Below, in pieces: positions 22,663 through 32,423 of a stretch of 64,000 nucleotides of DNA (the stretch's first letter is position 1; each line of letters opens with the position of its first letter). The DNA is from Siphonodentalium dalli (Eukaryota; Mollusca; Scaphopoda; Gadilida; Siphonodentaliidae). Under the pieces are notes generated by a model. It saw only the letters and a program-made list of their open reading frames with translations. It was not told the DNA's origin and made no database searches. The stretch is from NCBI GenBank assembly GCA_032622095.1, contig CP136065.1, forward strand, positions 63,099,094 to 63,163,093, written 5' to 3'. A program made the position numbers and the translations under genes.

Positions 22663-23002
22663 GGCCAAATGTAAAACGGTGTAATTAGAAATGACAAATG
22701 TGGAGTTTTGTATGTTCAAATATGAAATACCCGGCAAGAAGGGCGGGTGGGTGTGGAAAAATATTTGTTAAAAATCTTGACGTCTTTCACCCACAATAGC
22801 AAAACAGAGAATGACAAATTCGCGCTGTATCTAAAAATAGTAATAAACTGGTCATGGAGAACGGGGACCAAAATAGAGCGACAAACGCGCCCGTAGTCCC
22901 TCGCAAATTAAATGATTTTTTGTAAAAATCAATCCAATTAGCAAGGGAGGGCTTGTAATTAAGTGAACACTTCTAAACAATATAATATTGTATTTAGGCG
23001 TT

Positions 23003-23208
23003 CGTAAGCAAGTGGGTGAAAGACGTGTTACAAATATTATTAAAATATGTTAGTCGTACAAACTACATGAAAAATTGACAAACAAATAGCAATAAGCAAA
23101 ATAAAATTCAAATATATATTCACTCAAAGAAATGAAGAAAAATACCAAGGTTCGAATACCATTGTCAACTCAAAATTCATTAAATTTTCAAATTATTAAA
23201 ATCCGCCA
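23003..23208. repeat. ~203-bp direct repeat, copy 2
   Basis: Partner of 22238-22440, with three extra bases. It is followed by 'gccgaaggccgccaaaccga', a phrase that recurs in the inverted repeat at 31.7 and 32.05 kb. The open frame at 23132-23347 crosses this repeat and is not credible as a gene. Confidence 0.8.
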
Positions 23209-23349
23209 AGCCGAAGGCCGCCAAACCGAAGATAGTGGAACAAGGTCAGAATATGTGAAATTATCTTGTAGCCTATCGGTACGTGTTGAAATTAAAATAG
23301 ATACTCATGAACACACACATAAATATAGTAGACTAGCAGCTGAATGACC

Positions 23350-24528
23350 TGCAACCGTTAATTGAATCGTGCAGTACTCTGTTCATTGTGCCAATTGAAT
23401 TTAGACAAACTTTACTAACTTCAGAGCTGTCAAACCAAATGTCATCAAAATTATTACAAAATTAAGTGATCATATAGAGTTGAAATAACCCACTCCGAGA
23501 AAAACCAAGTCAGAGTTGGAATCAACTTGAGAAACTCTCTCTCTGAATGACCACAAACGCAATGCCCTTTTGAAATCATATCATCTAGGAGTGGACTATT
23601 TCTTGCTCAGCTTATATGATGCTGATATTGATACATGTATGTAAATCATGAATAAACTCGTTCGCATTTCTCGAATATTCTATATATGTACCGGTATATG
23701 TAGAATGAAATGAGTCATACTTTGTCAACTAGATATTACAAACCTGTCAACTACATATTTATACAGGCTAAAAATAGAAATTTATATTAAAACTGGTACC
23801 AAATCTGAATTGAAGGATAAAGGAACCCTAGCTACCCGTACCGGTATATATAAATATGAAAGGGAAAGTTCAGAAATTTAAATTTTACTAATGTGTCAGG
23901 TACGGTCTTATGGCTTCAATAGTTTTAGTCTGAAAATCGTATAAAAACATGACACAAACTGAGATATATCTACTCCACTTCTCAAAATTTTAAATAGCGA
24001 AGCTCGATAGCATACCGGTATACTATTAATTCATAATAACGAATAATAACCCAAACATGTAGGATGTCATCTACATGCATGTAAATTACGACTCAATTTT
24101 AGAATTTATAATACAATATGGCTTCTAAGTTACAAGTATGTAAACCATGTGTAAATTATTAGTAGTGCTAAGTGTTTGGATTACATGTACACTTAAGTGA
24201 ATTCAAGAATGAAAATTCTGGAAATTCAAATTACAGGAGTAAACTTGTAATGGAATGAATAGGCTTAACGGTACAGCGTACCAGTCTTAACGTTACTAGT
24301 ATATACAGCCATTATACTGGTACGCACATTGTACGACTTTCATACACCTACCATAGCTGCTCATTATTGATAGCTTGAAATTTGGCTAGTCCAAACAATT
24401 AATCAAATTACAGATGTGGAGTATAAACCAACTTGTAAAACAAGAGCACATCGTCAGGGCGTGGTATAATACCCTGTTTCTGGAGTACAGGTGGGGCAAG
24501 GTTTAATTCACTTGTTTGAAACCTTGAC
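23350..24528. other. non-coding AT-rich interval
   Basis: I see no gene. The palindromic phrase 'taccggtata' occurs three times (about 23690, 23840, 24012). From about 24440 on, phrases such as 'caagagcacatcgtcagggc' mark a dispersed repeat that continues after the MITE to about 25430 ('cggatggacggacatatgg'). Confidence 0.45.
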
Positions 24529-24532
24529 TTAA

Positions 24533-25119
24533 AGGGATACTGTACGCCATTTTCATTAAATGTCCGATGATAACAACGATCTAATATCGATAATATATAG
24601 AAACATAAGTAATTTGAGTCGTAGATGTATTCTGTAAACGCTCAGGTTAATAGGCTATCTTAAAATTTAATAATTTAAAAGTTAATAATTTGATATAAAT
24701 TGAATTTATGACTGGAGCCATAAAATGGCGTCGACTAAATTACGAATTTCCGTGTACACGAAGTAATCAAATAAAGTAATTGAGGGATACTGGATTGTTA
24801 AACCGATCGCACACACGATCGTTTAAACATTATGATGATATGGGGAGAAAACTCAAGCTACTCACTGACTAGTGACGATACAATAACTTAAATGAGAATA
24901 TAGTATGCATATAATATATCTTTAATTTGATTCATTTGGTTGAAAACTGTACAAAAATTACTCGACAACGACAATTTGTATTTTTGCATTCCGGTAAATT
25001 TGCCATCCGTAACACTACTTCGTACTCAACAGACTTTCAAATAATGGAAAAAGTGTTACCTTATTCTCCGACTCGGAGACTATAGAAACCAACAACAACA
25101 TGTTAGGTACAGTATCCCT
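24533..25119. mobile_element. 587-bp MITE with TTAA target-site duplication (Kolobok/piggyBac-type)
   Basis: The ends are inverted: 'AGGGATACTGTAC' at 24533-24545 and 'GTACAGTATCCCT' at 25107-25119. Both are flanked directly by TTAA (24529-24532 and 25120-25123). TTAA duplication is the signature of piggyBac and Kolobok transposases, and termini starting AGGG fit Kolobok better. There is no coding capacity, so it is a non-autonomous passenger. It is inserted in an older dispersed repeat. Confidence 0.8.
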
Positions 25120-25931
25120 TTAAGACGAAAACAAATATCAAAAATAAAACACAATAACTTCAAGTGTGGTATCTTTGTATGAAAAATTCACATACCAAAT
25201 CAATCAGAACTGGAAACCGTATATCAGGTATTATCTAAGTCGAAAAAGGGGCATAACTTAGTCAAAATCATACGGACGAAACCATATTCTAACTTGATCT
25301 GTATCTTAATGTGATAAACCATCATACCAAACTTGAATCACAGGATTCAATCAAAAGCTATCATCTGGAAACCAAAGGCGGATGGACGGACATATGGATG
25401 ACTGACGGACAACCCATTTACATAATACGACAGTTTTTTCTCAACAGGCATATGAAAATTTAGGCAACACTTGAGTACATTTCAAGAATGCAAATTCTCA
25501 AATTTAAATTACATCTTTTGGGTTACGTATATGGCCATAAAAAGGCATGAAGTGTTCTAACAAGTATGCCAAACATTCACAAAAAACTCATATTTGTACT
25601 TGTATTTATTTCGCGTCTTCTGCGCAGATGCCCTGATATTGTTGTCTGCATTTGTCACATCTGATAGTATTAGCCAATGTTCTAAATTTGCTCATACGCG
25701 TATTACTACATGGGGCGCAAATATCAATGTGTTTCCCCTTTTCTTATCCCTTTTCCATATCTTGATATTTACCTGAATGTCCTGGAATAACGTCCACTAT
25801 CCACCGTTATTAAGGATCCATCTTTGTCACAATTATGTGTTAATGTTCTTAAGTTGAAAACATTCATAAAAGTTCCAAGAAGGAATTTCAAATCCTACGA
25901 GTTTAACATATTATCGTCTCTTTCTTTGTTA

Positions 25932-26203
25932 ATTGGGTACTTTTATGATTCTTTAATCTTAAAATATTTAATCTTACCAAAATACAAACGACCTTTTCCA
26001 AATTCGAGCGATTCACGTGTTTTAGTTTACATCCGGTTACAGGTTGTATCGCGTGTTTTCATTGGTTGCTAGCGAGAGCTCTGATCCAATAAGATAGCTT
26101 GTGTTATCTCTTTGCGCACCTGAATAGCGTACCTAACTACTGTCAAGTTTGACACTTCTTCGATCACTATAATTTTGAATTTGAGCTCGACAGCTCGTTT
26201 TTT
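25932..26203 (+). repeat. Ngaro-like element terminal repeat A1
   Basis: A 272-bp segment, from 'attgggtacttttatgattc' to 'gagctcgacagctcg' plus T's, is repeated almost exactly at 37191-37463. It precedes the Gag/RT/YR genes. In Ngaro-type elements the termini are split direct repeats (A1 - genes - B1 - A2 - B2), and this is the A1 position. It probably contains the promoter, but no TATA box was identified with confidence. Confidence 0.7.
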
Positions 26204-26395
26204 GAATTGGCTCCGCCATTTTTGACTTGGCTCCGCCATTTTGACCTGCAAAACTAATTTGATGTTTTGCAAGCACTATAATTGACACAACTAACTAAAG
26301 TTTTCATTCATGATTTGAAGTGAAGCCAAAACTCACTATTTTATTGACTATTTATCCGATTGAATTTTGAACTAAATTTCCGATTATTGAAAATA

Positions 26396-27578
26396 ATGGC
26401 AATGGAATCCAACACTCGTAAATCAAGGAGCAAAAGCAAAATTGACTACAAAACTGCAAATTCGAAGGGTTTCAAATATTCAACACCCAATGACAGTGAA
26501 AGTGAAAATGAAATTTTGCTGAAGGGTGAAAGTGATGAGGACATTGACAGTGAAACTGATCTTAAAAAACCAATATTGGTATCTGGCGACTTGAATGCAC
26601 TTGAGAACACTATGTCAGACTTGAAATGTGAATACGAACATTTAGTAACTATGAGAAAGTTGAAAGAGAAAGAAAAGGAAAGAGAAGCCATGGAAGAGAA
26701 GGTGCGTGAAGAAAGACGACGACTCAGAAAGCTGGACTCCGAGCCCAAGAAGAAGAAGACACCTAAAGGTAATTCTAAAACTGTAAAAGACTTAATAAAT
26801 GATAAAGATTTGACACGGAGAGCAGAAGAAATGTTGAGAAAATTGGGACTTTTTAACCAGATTGAAAGTGATGAATCTGACTGATAGTGATAATAACATT
26901 TCTTCAGATGAAGAGTACATGTACGATAATCACAGATTATCAAAGAGAAAGACTCGTTCGGGGCTAGATTCTAAGTTGAAACTCAAAATTCAACACCCTC
27001 AGAAATGTCCCCACACCAACCTTCAAATGGAATTTGTTACAAAAGGAATTGAATTCAGTAACCTGACCTTTAATCAATTTGTAGCCGGGGAATTGGAAAT
27101 TATCAGTAGCACAAAAAATGAAACTGAAAAAGATGGGAGGCTAAACTTGTTAAAGAGATTGTCATACTATTATGAAATCTATGAATGGAAAGCACTTTTG
27201 CGATATTACGCAGCTCGCATGAGGAGAATAGAGTACGGGCAGAACCATTGGAGTGATAACCCTTCAGAAATTGAAGTCCCTCTATTAGCAGGGTCAACGA
27301 GACAACCTAGGGGACCTAAAAAGCCATGGCAGGCTAGCTCGCAAAATACTAGGGTGAAGAATACTAGTCCTTCCAATTACAAATGGTTCTGCCCGGACTA
27401 TCAGAGACAGAAGTGTGAAGAGTCTGGCCCTCACACCAAATTTACGATGCTGTTCGAACAGTGCATCACTATTGTGCCACTTGCTACAAAAAAGATAATG
27501 CACAGTTGCCACACCCAGAAAGCTCTTCGGCCTGTCCGTATTTTAAATGACATGATTACCCGATTGTCGTCTCTGATT
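26396..27578 (+). pseudogene. gag: Gag-like ORF of the Ngaro-like element
   Basis: The ATG at 26396 opens a charged protein of about 162 residues: a Lys/Ser/Glu-rich start, then a coiled-coil-like Lys/Glu/Arg stretch (26650-26760) and 'KTVKDLINDKDLTRRAEEML'. It ends at a stop at 26882-26884. Coding continues in an overlapping frame from about 26870 ('DSDNNISSDEEYMYD'). It runs through 'FNQFVAGELEIISS' and a Trp/Arg-rich region to 'WFCPDYQRQKCEESGPH' (near 27430), then shifts frame again to 'HHYCATCYKKDN' and 'SSACPYFK', stop 27576-27578. The combined Cys/His pattern is a zinc-binding Gag motif, expected to bind RNA. The first break could be programmed frameshifting; the second breaks a motif and looks like damage. 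Confidence 0.6.
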
Positions 27579-27789
27579 CTTCTTAGCCCAAGTTAAGGGG
27601 CGGGGTTTCACAGAATATACCAGTACAACCTTTAAATGTATCAGATTTTGAATTGTATTCGGTGATTCATGGAACATCAACCAATTTGGATTCTGAATTA
27701 AATGAGGTTAGCTGGGAAAGTGACCCAGAATTTGACTAGGGCCCGCTCATTAAGACATTGAAGAAAATAATCAATCTGAGTCGATTTCA

Positions 27790-29142
27790 ATGGCAACTCT
27801 TAATTGGGAGGTTCCGGTGATTCAGGGAGTCTGTGGCCCGCCCTTTGAAATTTTGGACTGGAATCAGTTCGGCATTCCAAAATATTCACAAACACAATGT
27901 TCTTTGCCACAAAATTCAGATGTTTGTCATATCAGTTCATTGCAGGAACTGAATTTTGAATTACTGTCGCCCTCAGCAAACTTTTATGTTGAAGAAAATC
28001 AAGTAATATCTTCATCTGGTATTCCAAACTTTCTAAATTGTAAGATTCCAATATATTCCAAACTAAATATTCTTTACATTAGAAACCAGTTAGTGGACTA
28101 CTATGACAAACAATTAATTGAATTTTTACAGTATGGTTTCCCCATAAATGTTGATAACTATAATTTTCAACAACAGAAACACATCTTTCGTAATCATAGA
28201 GGAGCCCTACAATACCCAGAAATTGTAGCCCAATACATAGATAAAGAGATAACGAATGGTTCCGTCGTAGGCCCTTTTCAAGAGAACCCTTTCTCAAAAG
28301 AAATTCGCATTTCATCCTTGAACACAGTTCCCAAAAGAGATACAGAGGATAGAAGAATTATATTTGATCTGAGCTTCCCCCAAAACAATTCAATTAATGA
28401 ACTTATTGCAGATGAAGAATACTTTGGTCAGTCTACCAAAGTAGCCTACCCTTCAGTGGATAACCTGGTAGATATTGTGAAGAATTTTGGTAAAGGATGC
28501 CTTCTTTATAAACGGGATCTTCGTAAAGCATACAGACAAATTTTTCTGGATCCCGCAGACGTTCATTACATGGGTTTTATCTGGGAGAAACAGTTATATT
28601 TTGACACGGCACTGCCCATGGGATTAAAATCTTCTGCCTATATCTTCCAAAGGGTTTCCTCTATGATTCCGTTTATGATGCATAAGAAAAGATATTTTCT
28701 TCTGAATTATCTAGATGATTTTGCTGGAGCCGATTCCATTCAGAATGCTAATTTAGCCTTTAATTATTTGATGAATCTTTTGAAGAACTGCGGTCTGAAA
28801 GAGTCTGTTGAGAAAGCTTGTGCCCCCAATACAACAATGCTCTTTCTTGGAATAAAGTTTGACACTATTTCCCTTACATTGAGTATTGATGAAGACAGAA
28901 TAGAAGAAATTTTAAGCCTAGTTAATATTTGGATGAGTAAGAAAAGGACCTCGATTAAAGAATTACAGTCTTTATTGGGTAAACTCCACTTTGTTAGTCA
29001 GTGTATTAGGCCAGGGCGAATTTTCGTTTCTAGGCTGCTAACTTGGTTAAGAGAATGCAATTACAGAACTCCAAATAGGCAACTGGTTATTCCAAACTTC
29101 ATTCATGCAGATTTATTATGGTGGTCAAAATTCCTGAGATAA
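27790..29142 (+). CDS. reverse transcriptase of the Ngaro-like element
   Basis: 450 codons from ATG 27790 to TAA 29140-29142. The protein copies element RNA into DNA. Visible RT blocks: 'SSLNTVPKRDTEDRRIIFDL' (residues 176-194), 'LLYKRDLRKAYRQI' with the first catalytic Asp (D243), 'LPMGLKSSAYIFQ' (275-287), the catalytic box 'YLDD' (307-310), 'FLGIKFD' (352-358) and 'LQSLLGKLHFVSQ' (392-404). The 'KRDLRKAYRQ' and 'LPMGLKSS' wording is typical of DIRS-order RTs. The stop at 29140 is probably a mutation, because the RNase H domain continues in the same frame directly behind it. Confidence 0.85.
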   Translation: MATLNWEVPVIQGVCGPPFEILDWNQFGIPKYSQTQCSLPQNSDVCHISSLQELNFELLSPSANFYVEENQVISSSGIPNFLNCKIPIYSKLNILYIRNQLVDYYDKQLIEFLQYGFPINVDNYNFQQQKHIFRNHRGALQYPEIVAQYIDKEITNGSVVGPFQENPFSKEIRISSLNTVPKRDTEDRRIIFDLSFPQNNSINELIADEEYFGQSTKVAYPSVDNLVDIVKNFGKGCLLYKRDLRKAYRQIFLDPADVHYMGFIWEKQLYFDTALPMGLKSSAYIFQRVSSMIPFMMHKKRYFLLNYLDDFAGADSIQNANLAFNYLMNLLKNCGLKESVEKACAPNTTMLFLGIKFDTISLTLSIDEDRIEEILSLVNIWMSKKRTSIKELQSLLGKLHFVSQCIRPGRIFVSRLLTWLRECNYRTPNRQLVIPNFIHADLLWWSKFLR

Positions 29143-29650
29143 TTCAATGGGGTGTCGATTATGCAGATGGAACAATGGTCAAAACCAGATGAAGTTTTCT
29201 CAACAGACGCCTGTCTTTCAGGGTGTGGTGGAATCTTTAATACTCAGTTCTTTCATGCCTCTTTCCCATCTTTTATAACAAACAGAGAGTTAGATATCAA
29301 CTGCATAGCCTTAAAACTTTGGAGTGGACAGTTACGCGGAAAGAGGGTTAAAATATTCTGTGACAATCAAAACTTCAGTCACTGTAATTAATGCAGGAAG
29401 AAGTAGGGACAACTTTTTACTAGAATGTCTTCGTGAAATTTGTTATTTGGCAGCACAAAATGAATTTGAAGTAAAAAGTGTTCATCTCAGTAGCAGGGCT
29501 AACAGAGTTTCTGACCTGTTATCGAGATGGGACACTGAGTCAAACGCAGAAGCAAAATGTTATTCAATTATGACAGAAAATGGCCTGACAGAAAGTATGT
29601 CAGAGATATCAGTTGATCCGGAGCTTTTTAAATTCAGAAATAATTGGTAG
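29143..29650 (+). pseudogene. RNase H domain of the Ngaro-like element, broken
   Basis: In frame with the RT after the premature stop: 'EVFSTDACLSGCGGIFN' (first RNase H Asp, near 29205), 'ELDINCIALKLW' (Glu helix) and 'KRVKIFCDNQN' (third acidic residue, near 29365). A frameshift near 29375-29385 then moves coding to the next frame: 'VTVINAGRSRDNFLLECLRE', 'VKSVHLSSRANRVSDLLSRW' (C-terminal His/Asn-Asp region), to a stop at 29648-29650. The domain normally removes RNA from the hybrid during reverse transcription. It overlaps the frame leading into the tyrosine recombinase. Confidence 0.75.
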
Positions 29651-29672
29651 TGAATATTCAAAAGAATTTCGG

Positions 29673-30689
29673 ATGGCGAGTAATGGGAATTTTGAACACT
29701 TCCTTGTAAATGCGGAACTGCAGAAATTAAAGGAAGAAACAAGAAAGTCTCACCGATCAGCCTTTGCCGAAGGGACCAAGAAAAATTTGAAAACCCAAAT
29801 TTTAGCCTATCTGCGTTTTTCTATTTATTTTAGCCTAGAGCCCTTACCGGCCTCAGTTCAGACACTCAGTCTTTATGTACAATTTCTTAGTCGATCATTC
29901 CAATCTCCTTCAGCCATACAGAATTATCTATCAGGAGTAAAATTTTTGCATGTTTCTCGTGAAGTAAACTTTGATGCCTTTAGTGCATATTATCTGAAAC
30001 TTTTGATGAAAGGCATTTCTCGTGAGAACCCACACTGCCCTAAGAGGGCCTTACCAGTAACTCCACAAATATTCAATGAAATGGTTAATTATATTGATTT
30101 TTCGTCCCCACTGGACGTTACATACTGGTGTTTGTTTTTGTTAGCCTTTTTCCTAATGGCGAGAAAATCTAATCTAGTACCTTCCACTAGATTAGCTACA
30201 GAGACGTCCAAAATTCTTTCTCGCAAAGACATTAAATGCCTTAAAGACCAATTGATTGTTACGATTAACTGGACAAAAACTATTCAGTTCGGTCAGAGAG
30301 TGTTGAAGATTCCCATTACTGCCATACCAAAATCAAAATTCTGCCCTGTCAGTGCCTATAAGCATATGATAGCCCAAGTACCTGCACCAAATAATTCACC
30401 AGTGTTTGTTAGAATAGTGCAGGGCAATATAGTACCCATTACATACAAAGAATTTACAGATAAATTTCGTACGCTAATATCATTGACCGGCCGGGATCCA
30501 TCTCTCTACTCAACTCACTCCTTTAGACGAGGCGGAGCATCATGTGCCTTTCATACGAAGGTCCCATCTGAGTTAATTCAAATGCATGGAGACTGGATTA
30601 GCGACGCCTATAAAGTTTACCTCGAGTTCTCTGCAGAACACAAACTTTCAGTATCCAAACAAATGGCATCTGCACTAAATGACCTATAA
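29673..30689 (+). CDS. tyrosine recombinase of the Ngaro-like element
   Basis: 338 codons from ATG 29673 (the frame is open from about 29613) to TAA 30687-30689. It would integrate the circular DNA copy by site-specific recombination. The N-terminal helical core-binding region (about residues 25-125) includes 'YVQFLSRSFQSPSAIQNYLS'. The catalytic domain has R164 ('LMARKSN'), H282-x-x-R285 ('STHSFRRGGAS'), H305 ('MHGDW') and a Tyr at 313 or 316 ('DAYKVYLE'). All expected catalytic residues are present and the frame is intact, unlike RT-RH upstream. The SGNH ORF begins about 19 bp downstream. Confidence 0.88.
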   Translation: MASNGNFEHFLVNAELQKLKEETRKSHRSAFAEGTKKNLKTQILAYLRFSIYFSLEPLPASVQTLSLYVQFLSRSFQSPSAIQNYLSGVKFLHVSREVNFDAFSAYYLKLLMKGISRENPHCPKRALPVTPQIFNEMVNYIDFSSPLDVTYWCLFLLAFFLMARKSNLVPSTRLATETSKILSRKDIKCLKDQLIVTINWTKTIQFGQRVLKIPITAIPKSKFCPVSAYKHMIAQVPAPNNSPVFVRIVQGNIVPITYKEFTDKFRTLISLTGRDPSLYSTHSFRRGGASCAFHTKVPSELIQMHGDWISDAYKVYLEFSAEHKLSVSKQMASALNDL

Positions 30690-30707
30690 AGTAGGGTAAT
30701 AGATTGA

Positions 30708-31268
30708 AGACAATTTCACAACTCTTTCCATAAATTTGTATTCATTACAGGTCAAAGGAAGTCTGTCTATATATTAGGGGATTCAATCGTTAAATATGTA
30801 TCGGGATTAGATGGAACCCATCTAGACTGTCAAAGAGGCGCGACTATTGAAAGTTTTTCCAGATACATTTCATACATCAAATCTATTTTAGTATCCTTTG
30901 ACTGTGTCCTAATACACGTGGGCACCAATAACATTCCTAAGGACCAGACAATCAATGACATAGAATCATTATTTGGCAACCTCATAGGAATTCTGCAGCG
31001 CCGTCAAGTGAAAATTACTATGTCAGCCATTCTCCCTCGACTCTGTGATTATGATACCACTAAAAGCAGAGTGGCCAATATCAACCAAATGTTACAGCAA
31101 CTGTGTCACCGACATAATATTTCCTATGGACATTCGTATCGTAGATTTTTAGTAAAGGGAGGAAGTTCCGACCGGTCATTATATGGCACGAATGATGGTC
31201 TGCATCTGAACTTTCTAGGTTCAAATACATTATCAAAATACTTTATGCAACTGATTAAGCAAATGTGA
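30708..31268 (+). CDS. SGNH/GDSL-type hydrolase ORF of the Ngaro-like element
   Basis: An open frame of about 186 codons with the SGNH blocks: block I 'YILGDSIVKYV' (nucleophile Ser), block III 'IHVGTNNIPK' (Gly/Asn) and block V 'TNDGLHLNFLG' (Asp-x-x-His). Such esterase-like domains are known as an extra ORF in Ngaro-type elements; their role there is not established. No ATG precedes block I. Instead 'tttgtattcattacag' (to 30750) looks like a splice acceptor, so the ORF may be joined to an upstream exon. The frame is intact to TGA 31266-31268. About 330 bp of non-coding DNA follow before the inverted repeat. Confidence 0.75.
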   Translation, partial: RQFHNSFHKFVFITGQRKSVYILGDSIVKYVSGLDGTHLDCQRGATIESFSRYISYIKSILVSFDCVLIHVGTNNIPKDQTINDIESLFGNLIGILQRRQVKITMSAILPRLCDYDTTKSRVANINQMLQQLCHRHNISYGHSYRRFLVKGGSSDRSLYGTNDGLHLNFLGSNTLSKYFMQLIKQM

Positions 31269-31594
31269 TCCCATTATAATAACAGGATTGAAATTGAATG
31301 TGTTTATAAATACACACATGCAGGGTAATTGTATGTTCACCAGAACATGATATTTATCAGGACAGTGCCAGATTGTTTTTCTTGTTGCCGGGGATGACTC
31401 TTCCTTTCGATTGAAAGAGCTTCCCAGAGTTGGTCACCCTGAGTCATAAGTTCCGTAAGGACGAGGGTCGGGGGTCCAACTCGTGCTAGTGACAGAATTT
31501 CTATCTGGCTATTGTAACTGGTAGGAATTGTATATAATTTATTGGATGATTATTTGTTATATGATGAACCAATTATCATGAAACCTCTTGAATA

Positions 31595-31872
31595 CAGAAG
31601 TCTTTCATGTAGTGCATATTCACATTACGGTTAGTGCAAAGATGGATGCCAGTCTTGTTACAGGGAGAGTTCTAAGGTAGGATAAAAAACTTATTGACTT
31701 TCTTTTTCATTTTTGGCTGGCCTTCGGTTTGGCGGTGTTCTTGCCAAAAATAATATTTTAATGGGAATTCGAATATAAGTTAACTCCATATACATGAAGT
31801 AGTCTGATCTTATCAAGCTATTTCGGTTCGAATATCTATATTCCACATATAAAAGTCATAATTCATTTGTCA
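31595..31872. repeat. large inverted repeat, left arm (278 bp)
   Basis: Runs from 'cagaagtctttcatgtagtg' to 'gtcataattcatttgtca'. It is the reverse complement of 31921-32198 with only a few mismatches (for example atgaagtag versus atgaactag, and ataaaaaactt versus ataaacaacat). The arms have equal length and a 48-bp spacer. The B1 terminal repeat starts inside this arm. Confidence 0.88.
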
Positions 31873-31903
31873 GCAAGTTATTTACAATGACACCATTCTC
31901 AAC
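31732..31903 (+). repeat. Ngaro-like element terminal repeat B1
   Basis: 172 bp from 'gcggtgttcttgccaaaaat' to 'tgacaccattctcaac', repeated at 37529-37700 with few changes. It lies after the hydrolase ORF, the B1 position in an A1-B1-A2-B2 layout. Confidence 0.72.
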
Positions 31904-31920
31904 ATATGAATATGACTTTA

Positions 31921-32198
31921 TGACAAATGAATTATGACTTTTATATGTGGAATATAGATATTCGAACCGAAATAGCTTGATAAGATCAGACTAGTTCATG
32001 TATATGGAGTTAACTTATATTCGAATTCCCATTAAAATATTATTTTTGGCAAGAACACCGCCAAACCGAAGGCCAGCCAAAAATGAAAAAGAAAGTCAAT
32101 ATGTTGTTTATCCTACCTTAGAACTCTCCCTGTAACAAGACTGGCATCCATCTTTGCACTAACCGTAATGTGAATATGCACTACATGAAAGACTTCTG
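31921..32198. repeat. large inverted repeat, right arm (278 bp)
   Basis: Reverse complement of 31595-31872. It therefore includes an inverted partial copy of B1. The LINE begins somewhere to its right (32199 on), so its end may mark a rearrangement or insertion point. Confidence 0.88.
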
Positions 32199-32423
32199 GA
32201 TAAAATATCGCAAATTACACCATCAACTCATCGTGGATCATCAAACCTGAAACAACATACTGATGATTGATCATAAATCATTTGTTTTAGAACTTTGTTA
32301 TTGTTAAATTGTGTATTTAAAATGTATTTTATGAGTGTAAACAGGTAAGTGGGCTGATCCGTATTTTTCCACGGGCGCCGCCATCTTGTTGTCAGTATAA
32401 ACATTCGAATTGCTCTTGCGTAA

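Larger units (their letters stand above)
25932..31903 (+). mobile_element. Ngaro/DIRS-like tyrosine-recombinase retrotransposon (inactive copy)
   Basis: Gene order is A1 repeat, Gag-like ORF with a Cys/His motif, RT, RNase H, tyrosine recombinase, SGNH hydrolase, B1 repeat. A YR replacing a DDE integrase, together with split direct repeats, defines DIRS-order elements. The extra hydrolase ORF and the A1-B1-A2-B2 layout point to the Ngaro group. Lesions: Gag frame breaks near 26880 and 27450, a stop after RT at 29140, and a frameshift near 29380. YR and hydrolase are intact. The A2/B2 repeats lie about 5.3 kb further on, beyond an inserted LINE. Confidence 0.8.

Noticed and set aside
29560-29742. 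Minus-strand open frames inside the Ngaro-like and LINE coding regions (also 26446-26943, 33329-33742, 33864-34214, 35061-35784)
   Set aside because: Shadows of the plus-strand Gag, RT, endonuclease and RT genes.
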